DNA of 64,000 nucleotides from Deltaproteobacteria bacterium. GTDB taxonomy: Bacteria; Lernaellota; Lernaellaia; JACKCT01. The notes beneath the pieces were generated by a model. The model had not been told where the DNA came from. It saw only the letters and a program-made list of their open reading frames with translations, and did not search any database. Shown here piece after piece: positions 24,683 to 32,162 of this stretch (the stretch's first letter is position 1; every line of letters begins with the position of its first letter). The DNA is taken from contig JACKCT010000007.1 in NCBI GenBank assembly GCA_020633895.1, positions 121,468-185,467 on the forward strand, read 5' to 3'. Made by a program: the position numbers and the translations under genes.

Positions 24683-26383
24683 TCAATCTTCGCGAAGGTT
24701 CAAGGATTCGATGCCGCGATTGATCGGTACAAAAATCGCGGCGGCGATGATGGCTAACACGATCGCCACCGACAAGGCAATGATCGCGTAATGCACCCCG
24801 GTCAGATTGAAATGGCCCAGGCGATGCCACATCAGCAGGCGCATGGGCTGGGCCATGGTGCCGACGACGGTGCAGATGAGCAGGAACGACGCGGACATGT
24901 AAATGATCGACGAAATGCCCGTCGCCATGCGCGCCGCGTTTTTCTCCTCGAAGTTGGGGTACATCGCACCGATGCCGATGGCCAGGGAGGTGATCGCCAC
25001 CGACAGGAACGCCATGATGGTCGAGGAGAAGACGATCATGTACATGTCGGCGCCCAGATAGATGTTCGAAGCGATGACCAGCATTTCGGAGACGATGAAG
25101 ACGGGCGCGATGTAGAAGAAGAATTTGCCCCAGACGAAACTGCGCAGCGATACCGGCGCCGTGCGGATAATCCAGAACGCTTTGCCTTCCAAGGAAATCG
25201 ACGGCAGCACAAAACGAACGCAGATGGCGGACATGACGAATCCGGCCATGACGACGTTGATGTAGCCGATGGTGTTGCGCAGGTTGTAGGTGATACCGGC
25301 GAAGCGATCCAGGTCCAGGGCCTTGAAGTTGAACAGATAAACCACGACCAGGCCCATCAGGAGCAGGAGCTGCGTCCATTGGGAGGTGTCGCGGAAGAAG
25401 GTGCGAATCTCCTTGAGGAAGAACTGGCGGCGGATCTCGTCGCGCTTGGGGGCGAGAGCGTTGAACAGCGCCTGGGCCATGTTCGAACCGGTCAGGCGCA
25501 GCAAGCGCCCTTCCTGGCTTTTGGTGTAGGCGTCCAGGTAGCTGCGGTTGGCGATCACGGTGCCGATGAGCACGATCACCATGCCCCACGCGAGCATCTG
25601 CAACAGGTAGAAAAAGCCGTCGGTCTTGAGCGTGCCGTCCAGCGGGGAGAGCATGGCGATGGAACCCCACGTGGAAGGCAGCAGCGGTGACTTGGGGGTG
25701 CGCAGCGTGGCGAAGTATTCGGCGAAACCGTAGAAAAGATCCGGGTTGAAAAGCTGCTCGGGTCGGATAAAACGAAAAACGAAGTAGAGCACGACGACCA
25801 GCACCACGGCCAGAATGACCAGGATGTCCTGCATCTTGCGGGCGGGGAACGCGCGAACCAGGAACATCGTCAACAGGCTGCCCAAGGCGATCGGCGTAAT
25901 AACGAACGCCACCAGTACCAGGAAAATCCAAGGGTAGAAAAACCAAGGCGCCTGGAAGACGTAGCCGCAGGCGATGAACACCGGCATGCCGAACATCACC
26001 ACCATCCAGCCGGTGGACACGGCCGTCTGAAGGAAGCGCGCCAGGTAGACGCGGCCGTGGGTGATCGGCGCGGTGACGAGCATGGGCAGGTCGCCGTCAA
26101 GGAAGAAGTTGTTGAGCGAGGTGACGACGCTGGAAAAGACCATGACCGCGAAGAATGTCAGAAACAAAAACTCGACGAGCTTATGCACGAGCAGGGAGCC
26201 GAAGGGTTCCTCGGCGGCGAGTTTTTGGAAGAAGGCGGTGGAGCCGTAGAGCAGGGCGATCAGAAAGACCACGGTCAACGTGCCGAAGAACATGGTCTTG
26301 AACCGGTCGGCGCGGGACGGGCGCGTGATGGAATTGCGCGCGGCCCAGACCTTGCCTCGGATCAGGTGGACGGTGTCCTTCAC
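24683..26383 (-). CDS. ABC exporter permease
   Basis: A 566-residue membrane protein with at least ten hydrophobic segments, of the putative ABC-exporter/ABC-2 permease type: N-terminal cytoplasmic region, MFFGTLTVVFLIALLYGSTAFF, FLFLTFFAVMVFSSVVTSLNNFFLDGDLPMLVTAPI, then two bundles. The FLDGDLPMLVTAP segment is characteristic of this permease group. GTG start five bases after the stop of the ATPase gene, so the two form one transporter. Cargo unknown. Confidence 0.85.
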   Translation of the reverse strand: MKDTVHLIRGKVWAARNSITRPSRADRFKTMFFGTLTVVFLIALLYGSTAFFQKLAAEEPFGSLLVHKLVEFLFLTFFAVMVFSSVVTSLNNFFLDGDLPMLVTAPITHGRVYLARFLQTAVSTGWMVVMFGMPVFIACGYVFQAPWFFYPWIFLVLVAFVITPIALGSLLTMFLVRAFPARKMQDILVILAVVLVVVLYFVFRFIRPEQLFNPDLFYGFAEYFATLRTPKSPLLPSTWGSIAMLSPLDGTLKTDGFFYLLQMLAWGMVIVLIGTVIANRSYLDAYTKSQEGRLLRLTGSNMAQALFNALAPKRDEIRRQFFLKEIRTFFRDTSQWTQLLLLMGLVVVYLFNFKALDLDRFAGITYNLRNTIGYINVVMAGFVMSAICVRFVLPSISLEGKAFWIIRTAPVSLRSFVWGKFFFYIAPVFIVSEMLVIASNIYLGADMYMIVFSSTIMAFLSVAITSLAIGIGAMYPNFEEKNAARMATGISSIIYMSASFLLICTVVGTMAQPMRLLMWHRLGHFNLTGVHYAIIALSVAIVLAIIAAAIFVPINRGIESLNLRED

Positions 26384-26387
26384 GCGA

Positions 26388-27155
26388 TCAGCCCTCGACC
26401 ACGCCGGTGACGTCCTGCTCGTCGGACAGCCCGGTCAACTGCAGGAACGTCTCTTCGAATTTTTCCAGGGCGCCGGCCGAGCGTTTCAAATCGGCGATGG
26501 AGCCCATGGCGACGATTTCGCCGTGTTGGATGATCCCCACCCGATCGCAGACCTGCTCGGCGACCTCCAGGGTGTGCGTGCTCATGAAGATGGTCGTGCC
26601 GTGATCGGCCTGCTGGCGAAAGAGCTTCTTGACCAGTTTGGCGCCGCGAGGATCCAGGCCGACCATGGGCTCATCCACCACCAGCAAACGCGGCCGATGC
26701 AAAATCGCCGAGGCCATGATCAGCCGCTGGCGCATGCCGTGGGAATAGCCGGAGACCAGCTCGTTGGAGACATGGTCGATCTCGAACAGGCGCAGCAGTT
26801 CCATGCCGCGCTTTTCGATGTCGTCGGGGTCCATGCGGAACAGCCCGCCGATGAAATGCATGAACTCCATGCCGGTGACTTTTTCGTAAATGTAGGGCCG
26901 GTCGGGGATGAAGCCGATGCGGGACTTGGCCGCGTCCCGGTCCTTGGAGATGTCGATACCGTCGATCTCGATGGACCCGGCGGTGGGCTGCATCATCCCG
27001 ACGATCATTTTGATGGTGGTCGTCTTGCCGGCGCCGTTGGGCCCGAGAAAGCCGAACACCTCGCCGGACTTGACCTCCAGGTTGAGCTGCTTGACCGCCG
27101 CGAATTGGCCGTATTCCTTGCGCAGGTCCGTCAGCTTGATCATCGACGCGGTCAT
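26388..27155 (-). CDS. ABC transporter ATP-binding protein
   Basis: 255 residues from ATG 27155 (GGAGG upstream, overlapping the previous stop as ATGA); upstream codons up to 27293 belong to the neighbour's antisense. Walker A GPNGAGKT (38-45), signature YSHGMRQRL (Met for Gly-Gln is usual in this ABC-2 subfamily), Walker B LLVVDEPMVGLDP, then the H-loop STHTLE. It supplies energy for the permease encoded next. Confidence 0.94.
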   Translation of the reverse strand: MTASMIKLTDLRKEYGQFAAVKQLNLEVKSGEVFGFLGPNGAGKTTTIKMIVGMMQPTAGSIEIDGIDISKDRDAAKSRIGFIPDRPYIYEKVTGMEFMHFIGGLFRMDPDDIEKRGMELLRLFEIDHVSNELVSGYSHGMRQRLIMASAILHRPRLLVVDEPMVGLDPRGAKLVKKLFRQQADHGTTIFMSTHTLEVAEQVCDRVGIIQHGEIVAMGSIADLKRSAGALEKFEETFLQLTGLSDEQDVTGVVEG

Positions 27156-28627
27156 TTCACCTCCAGCACTTGGATGCCCAACTGGCCGATGGTGGCCAGG
27201 ATGGGAACCTGGGCGTCCAGATCCCCCGAGAGGAGTTTCAGGTGCGCGGCGTCCGCGGGGAATTGGCCGAAGGTCGGATCGATCGTCACCCATTCGCCCA
27301 CGTAGACCGCGTTCCAGGCGTGGTAGTAAAAACCCTTTTTAAAATACACCAAGCCGACCTCGATGCGCGTGGGCAGTCCGACGGCGCGGGCGAGGGCGGT
27401 GAACAGGATCGAGTGCTCGTTGCAGTCGCCGCGCTTGATGTCCAGCACGTCTCGGGCCGAGGGGATCGAGACAAGCGGCTTCTTCTCGATGCTCTCGTAA
27501 ACCCAGTCGTGGATCTCGCGGGCGGCCTTGAGGGCGTCGGTTTCTTCGTCGAGGATCTCGAAGGCCTTGCTGCGGATGGCGCGGTCGTTGACCTGGATTG
27601 TCGGCGTGGACTCCAGCTCCTTGACGAATTTGGAACGGTCGATGGACTTGAGCGGGACGGAGGTCTTGGGGTCTTCCTTGCGGATCGTGACCACGTCGCC
27701 GTCCAGGGTTTGCCGATGGTCGCCGACGGCGAACTGTGCCAGATCCACGCCGGTCAGGCGCAGCTTGAGCATCTTGGCCGCGCGGGGGCTGTCGATGATC
27801 TTGTCCGGTTTGACCGAAACCTGTTCGACCAGGTCCGTGGGCACTTTGTCCGTGTCGGCCCAGCCGGTGGTCAGGGCCTGTTCCTCGGTTTCGAGTTTGG
27901 TGAAGATCATCCCGGCGCTGGAATTGAGGGTCTGGCCGTTTTCGTCGATCCACGCCTCGATGGGCATGCCCATGGCCAATCCCGTCATGCGGTAGATCGT
28001 GCTGCCGTCCTCGAGTTGCTTGGTCTCGGCGAGGGTCATCTCCGTTTCCCGAATGGAAAACGACGCCGCGTCCAGGTAGGGCGCTTTGATCGTTTCGCCG
28101 ACTTCGAGACCTTCGCGGATCGCCTCGACGAACATCGTCTCGGGCATCACCGTGTCCGGAGGCAGTTTCAAGGTCTTGTGCTGCGAGCCGCCCGCGGTGC
28201 GGATGTCCATGTCCAACATGTCGCCCTTGACCTTGCCGAACATCTCGAACTTCACCGAGTCGGAGAGCATGTGAAAGTCGATGGACAGCAGGCGGTTGTC
28301 CAGGTCGGTCAGCAGTTTGGAGATGATGCGCACCTCGGCGCGGGTGCCTTGGGTGTCGATCTTCAGGCGGCTCTCGCCGGAGATGATGTAGCCCCGCTCG
28401 GTCTTGACGGTGCTGGTCTTGGAATAGCCGATTTTGAATTTGTCGCCGGTCTTCTTATCGATGAAATAGGTGCCGTACCACAGGTCGCCCTCTTTCTGAG
28501 CGATCTTGGAAAGGCTGGGCAGGTCTTCGGCCGCCTCGGACACCACGGCGGGTCGGCGTTGAAAAAACCAGCCCACCATCGCCATCCAGAAGACAACGAC
28601 GAAGATTTTTGCGGCTCGCGCGGTCAC
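27152..28627 (-). CDS. Membrane-anchored transglutaminase-like protein
   Basis: About 491 residues: one N-terminal membrane segment (FVVVFWMAMVGWFF), a beta-rich middle (~40-330) and a transglutaminase-like cysteine-protease fold at the C-terminus with the triad Cys in RGDCNEHS, His in YYHAWN and Asp in TIDPTFGQ. Bacterial proteins of this type cleave or cross-link peptides outside the membrane. I favour GTG 28627 (GGGGA eight bases upstream); TTG 28687 is an alternative. The stop overlaps the ATPase gene start, so it may act on the transporter's cargo. Confidence 0.83.
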   Translation of the reverse strand: MTARAAKIFVVVFWMAMVGWFFQRRPAVVSEAAEDLPSLSKIAQKEGDLWYGTYFIDKKTGDKFKIGYSKTSTVKTERGYIISGESRLKIDTQGTRAEVRIISKLLTDLDNRLLSIDFHMLSDSVKFEMFGKVKGDMLDMDIRTAGGSQHKTLKLPPDTVMPETMFVEAIREGLEVGETIKAPYLDAASFSIRETEMTLAETKQLEDGSTIYRMTGLAMGMPIEAWIDENGQTLNSSAGMIFTKLETEEQALTTGWADTDKVPTDLVEQVSVKPDKIIDSPRAAKMLKLRLTGVDLAQFAVGDHRQTLDGDVVTIRKEDPKTSVPLKSIDRSKFVKELESTPTIQVNDRAIRSKAFEILDEETDALKAAREIHDWVYESIEKKPLVSIPSARDVLDIKRGDCNEHSILFTALARAVGLPTRIEVGLVYFKKGFYYHAWNAVYVGEWVTIDPTFGQFPADAAHLKLLSGDLDAQVPILATIGQLGIQVLEVK

Positions 28628-28728
28628 GAGCGAGAATCCCCAGGCAATTGCGCGGCCACGACGGCAGGTTTCAAAGACACTCCCCAAAATGTTTCGTCAT
28701 TCAGCTTTATCCGCTCGGATCGGGCCGG

Positions 28729-29868
28729 TCAACGTTGGGCGACCAACCGGGCGTAAAGTTCGGCCGTCGACCGTGACATTTCTCGCACGCTGAACTCGGT
28801 TTCCACCATTTTTGCGGCGTTTTCGACACGAATTCGGGTGCTTTCGGTGTCATCGAGCGCATGGAGGATGCGCGCGGCGATATCCGAAGGGTTCTTGTTC
28901 TCGGCCAACCAACCCGTTTCGCCGTCCCGCACGATTTCCGGAATGCCGCCGGCCTTGGTGGCGACCACGGGCACGCGGGCGCTCATCGCGTCCAGAATGC
29001 TGGTACACAGGCCTTCCATGTGGCTGGTCATGACGAAAAGATCCAGGGCGGAAAGGAGGCGGGGAATGTCCTGTCGCCAGCCGAGAAATTTGATCCGGTC
29101 ATGTCCTTTCAGACTCTGCGTTGCCGCTTCGAGTTCCCCGCGCAGGGGGCCGTCTCCGGCGATAAGCAGGACGACGTTCGGCCGCTCGGCGATGACGCGG
29201 TCGACCGCGTCGATCAGGTAGCGTTGCCCCTTGTGATCCACCAGCCCCGCGACGTTGCCGAGCAGGATCGTCTCCGGTTCCAATCCGAATTCCGCCAGGA
29301 CCGATTCCCGCGCGCCCTCCACCTGCTCGATCGGCGTCACGCTGCTGTAGATGCGCGTGGCCCGCTCCCCGGGAATGCCCCAGTCGAGGAGAACCCGACG
29401 GATCGCCTCGCTGATGGCGATGTAGTGGTCCGCGCCGCGACCGTACTTGCGTCGGTGAAACCAACCGGATTTGGGTGCGAAGTCCACGCGACGGGTGACG
29501 ACGTGGACCGGCCGGGACTTGGCGCGGCCCTGGGCAAGCCAGCCGAGGGTGTGGTCGTGGCTGGTCTGGCTGTTGATGACCGGGATCGCGTGGTCGTCGA
29601 CATAGCGGGCGACTTTGAAGACGCTGCCCGGCGCGCCTTCGAATTTCGGATCGAGGAAGAGCAGGGGATAGCCCTCATCCCGCAACCGCTGATGCAGCGG
29701 TCGCTCGGGACGCAGTCCGATATGCACGTCCCGGCCCAGATCGCGCAGCCCGCCGGCGAGCAACGTAAGCTGCCGCTGGCCGCCGCGAAACTCCTTGGAG
29801 GTGTCCAGCAGGAGCACGCTTTGACGCACACTTTGGCGCGCACCTTGTCGGGCGTTGTCGTCGGGCAT
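28729..29868 (-). CDS. Family 4 glycosyltransferase
   Basis: 379 residues with a GT-B fold: N-terminal half beginning SVLLLDTSKEFRGGQRQLTLLA, and a C-terminal half with LLIAGDGPLRGELE, IKFLGWRQDIPRLLSALDLFVMTSHMEGLCTSILDAMSARVPVVATKAGGIPEIV. The usual EX7E ends in Asp here (EGLCTSILD). It probably adds a sugar to a lipid-linked or surface glycan. First gene of the minus-strand group that continues with the transglutaminase, ABC transporter and prenyltransferase; divergent from another glycosyltransferase at 29995. Confidence 0.9.
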   Translation of the reverse strand: MPDDNARQGARQSVRQSVLLLDTSKEFRGGQRQLTLLAGGLRDLGRDVHIGLRPERPLHQRLRDEGYPLLFLDPKFEGAPGSVFKVARYVDDHAIPVINSQTSHDHTLGWLAQGRAKSRPVHVVTRRVDFAPKSGWFHRRKYGRGADHYIAISEAIRRVLLDWGIPGERATRIYSSVTPIEQVEGARESVLAEFGLEPETILLGNVAGLVDHKGQRYLIDAVDRVIAERPNVVLLIAGDGPLRGELEAATQSLKGHDRIKFLGWRQDIPRLLSALDLFVMTSHMEGLCTSILDAMSARVPVVATKAGGIPEIVRDGETGWLAENKNPSDIAARILHALDDTESTRIRVENAAKMVETEFSVREMSRSTAELYARLVAQR

Positions 29869-29994
29869 GGTGCGTTGGGATTATCATGGATCGGCGGGCG
29901 AATCCAACGGCGGGCGTGCGATTGGCAAGGGCCCGTCGGTGCCTTATGGTGGCGCTCAATTTTGTGACCCACTGCCCGAACGCACGGACGGTTC

Positions 29995-31209
29995 ATGCTC
30001 CCCACGCAGCGGCGCATCGCCTATATCCACACGCAGCCCTTCGGCGCCTACGAGGCGGGGACGGTTTTCGTCGCCAACACGGCGCGGGGCATCGCCGAGG
30101 CGGGGGCACAAAGCCTGTTGATCGCCCCGGATTTCGGCGAATCGGCGGACGGCGTGTTGGAGCAGATCGGCCTGACGCCCCACCCGGATCTGCTTATCGA
30201 ATTGCCTCGCGGCGTGCGCATGGAGTTGGGGCCGCTGCGACCAAGCTGGTCGGGGCCGTTTCGGCGGGGCGCGATTGCCCTGGCGCGGGAATTTAAGGCG
30301 GATACGGTTATTTGCCGCGACTTGCGCATGGCCAAGATGCTGATCGCCGACCGCTATCCCGGATGCGTCCTCTACGAGATGCACAACGTCTATACCCTCG
30401 GCGAAGAATCGGCGGCCGAAGAGTACTTCTCGGCGCGCAAGCTCAAGCGCCATCGCTCGCGCATCCCCCTGGAGAAAAAAGTCCTCGCTCATGTGGACGG
30501 GGTCATTACTCTCACGCACGGCTTGAGGCAGATGCTGACGCAGCGCCATCCGGTCGAGGGGCGTGTTCTGGCTGCCGGCAGCGCGTGCCGTCCGCTGGCG
30601 AATCCGCCGATCGCCGCGGATCGCCGTCATATTGCCTATGTCGGGGCGTTGGATCCGCATAAAGGAGTCGGAAACCTGATCCGCTCGCTGGACCGCCTGC
30701 CCGAGGAGGCGCGGCTGATGGTTTTCGGCAAGGGCTCCGGTGTCGACACACTTCGCGATTTGGCCGCGACGCACGGCGTGGCCGAGCGGGTGGAGTTCGC
30801 GGGATTCGTCAAACCGGCGGCGCTTCCGACGCATCTGGCCCGTTGTCGGGCGGGCGTGGTGCCGTTGGTGGATATCTTCTTTAATCGCTATGTCTCCAGC
30901 CCGATGAAGGTCTTTGACTATCTCGCCTCCGGTGTGCCGCCGGTGGTGCCGGATCTGCCGGTTTTTCGCGAGATTTTTGAGGATTCGTCGCCCGCGGTCT
31001 TTTTCAAGGCGGGGGACGACGATTCGATGGTCGCCGCCATCGGCAGCCTGTTCGATGACGACGCCACCTTCCGTCGCCGCCATCTGGCTGCGTTGCACCA
31101 CGCCGCCGCCTGGACCTGGCGCCATCGGGCCGAAAAAATCCTCGATTTCAGCGCCAATCTGCCCCTGCGCCCTGAACGCAAGCCCCAAGGCCCTCGCTCC
31201 GCACGCTAG
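29995..31209 (+). CDS. Glycosyltransferase, GT-B fold
   Basis: 404 residues; IAYIHTQPFGAYEAGTVFVANTARGIAEAG starts the acceptor domain and IAYVGALDPHKGVGNLIRSLDRL...LMVFGKGSGVDTLRDLA...VEFAGFVKPAALPTHLARCRAGVVPLVDIFFNRYVSSPMKVFDYLASGVPPVVPDLPVFRE forms the donor-binding domain (SPMKVFDYLA is the GT4-type phosphate/nucleotide motif). It faces away from the glycosyltransferase at 28729; the 126-base gap must hold both promoters, which I could not define. Acceptor unknown. Confidence 0.88.
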   Translation: MLPTQRRIAYIHTQPFGAYEAGTVFVANTARGIAEAGAQSLLIAPDFGESADGVLEQIGLTPHPDLLIELPRGVRMELGPLRPSWSGPFRRGAIALAREFKADTVICRDLRMAKMLIADRYPGCVLYEMHNVYTLGEESAAEEYFSARKLKRHRSRIPLEKKVLAHVDGVITLTHGLRQMLTQRHPVEGRVLAAGSACRPLANPPIAADRRHIAYVGALDPHKGVGNLIRSLDRLPEEARLMVFGKGSGVDTLRDLAATHGVAERVEFAGFVKPAALPTHLARCRAGVVPLVDIFFNRYVSSPMKVFDYLASGVPPVVPDLPVFREIFEDSSPAVFFKAGDDDSMVAAIGSLFDDDATFRRRHLAALHHAAAWTWRHRAEKILDFSANLPLRPERKPQGPRSAR

Positions 31210-31470
31210 AATTTCATCGCGCCACTTTGATTTTGTAAGGAAATCGGCTTCCCCGGACCGATGACCGCAAATAATTCAAAAAGACCGGCATTCATGAGAA
31301 AAAATGCAGCTAGTGGCGAAGAAGCCTGGCGAAGCTGTCAAATATGTCCAAGACGACAACTATCCTAAAATAAAACAAGTATTTCAAAGAAAATGAATCG
31401 AAAGCCGATTTCCAAGCGCCGACAGACATCATGACTCTCGTTCAAAAAAATCGCTGCAAATTCACTTGGA

Positions 31471-31512
31471 GTGATCAAAATCACATCCGGTCGGCCCGGA
31501 TCGGCGTATCTG
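31471..31512 (+). promoter_or_regulatory. CRP/FNR-family-dependent class II promoter candidate
   Basis: GTGAT-CAAA-ATCAC (31471-31484) is a palindrome of the CRP/FNR family type. A -10-like TATCTG (31507-31512) lies where a class II site would put it: with +1 at about 31519 the dyad centre falls at -41.5. No good -35 is seen, as expected. It precedes the microprotein gene at 31605. The rest of the 31210-31604 gap is AT-richer than the surroundings and shows no gene. Confidence 0.55.
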
Positions 31513-31604
31513 TTGAGTCAGAGAGAGTGAGGAAACGCGAAGAAGAGAGTAAGGGAAAACCTGATTCTATTGCATCGATCAATTCTTGGGAAGGAGACCA
31601 CGCC

Positions 31605-31721
31605 ATGCAAGACCTCGACCTCAACGTCAAGATGCCTCAACGGATGTACTGGGCCTCGATCACCGTCTATTTCTCGCTGTTGGTTCTGCTGAGCCTGAAC
31701 CTGATGCTTGCCGTCGTCTAA
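31605..31721 (+). CDS. 38-residue single-pass membrane microprotein
   Basis: An ATG with a strong Shine-Dalgarno (GGAAGGAG) opens a 38-codon frame ending TAA. The product has a polar start (MQDLDLNVKMPQRMYW) and one C-terminal membrane helix (ASITVYFSLLVLLSLNLMLAVV). Evidence that it is real: ideal ribosome site, sharply bounded hydrophobic helix, a CRP/FNR-type promoter upstream and an isolated position in ~950 bases without other genes. Small subunits of respiratory complexes look like this, but no oxidase gene is near. Function unknown. Confidence 0.65.
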   Translation: MQDLDLNVKMPQRMYWASITVYFSLLVLLSLNLMLAVV

Positions 31722-31781
31722 GACAACCCAGGCGGGGAGAGCCTAGTCCCTTCGTCCTTCTCACACGGGTTTGCGTTGTGG

Positions 31782-31808
31782 CCCTCGGCGTTCCCGCCGC
31801 GCCGAGGG
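31782..31808 (+). other. Inverted repeat after the microprotein gene
   Basis: CCCTCGGCG / CGCCGAGGG with a nine-base loop. It could end or protect the microprotein transcript, but has no T-run, so readthrough into the stem-loop region downstream is possible. Confidence 0.5.
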
Positions 31809-31904
31809 TCGTCCCTCAACACGCGAAACCCGGCGGGACGAAGTCGGCGGCTCGAACGCGCAATCAGCGCGAGATCATAAGGAGATTTGCCAAATCGAAT
31901 ATCG

Positions 31905-32070
31905 GCGCCCTTACCGCCAAAGGAACCCTGATTCGAGGGCGCTTGATATAGAGGTCGGTCGCGGAGTCCCAATATTCTGTCCCAACGCGACGCGACCGAC
32001 CACCTCCACGCGCCTGGGGCGAGCTGTTTGCCTACTGTCCCACCGGTCGGCAGCTCGCCCCGATCTTTTT
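31905..32070 (+). ncRNA. Candidate structured RNA: three tandem stem-loops and a T-run
   Basis: Three long-loop hairpins follow each other: GCGCCCT/AGGGCGC (31905-31942, 24-base loop), an 11-bp GGTCGGTCGCG/CGCGACCGACC (31953-32001, 27-base loop) and an 11-bp GGGGCGAGCTG/CAGCTCGCCCC (32016-32061, 24-base loop), then GATCTTTTT. Loops 2 and 3 both contain CTGTCCCA. A shorter CGCGC/GCGCG hairpin lies at ~31855-31869. It may be a small RNA or the 3' region of the microprotein mRNA. It matches no RNA family I know. Confidence 0.45.
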
Positions 32071-32162
32071 ACACGTTGTGACAAGAAAAAATTTCGTGTT
32101 TGCCGGATTCGTCCACGGGTGACGGCTCGCATCGACCGGACGTTCGGTGTTAGATTGCTCGC

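Noticed and set aside
31855-32070. CsrB/RsmZ-type CsrA-sponge RNA
   Set aside because: Only a few GGA triplets occur and they are not repeatedly placed in hairpin loops; the regular loop motif is CTGTCCCA instead.
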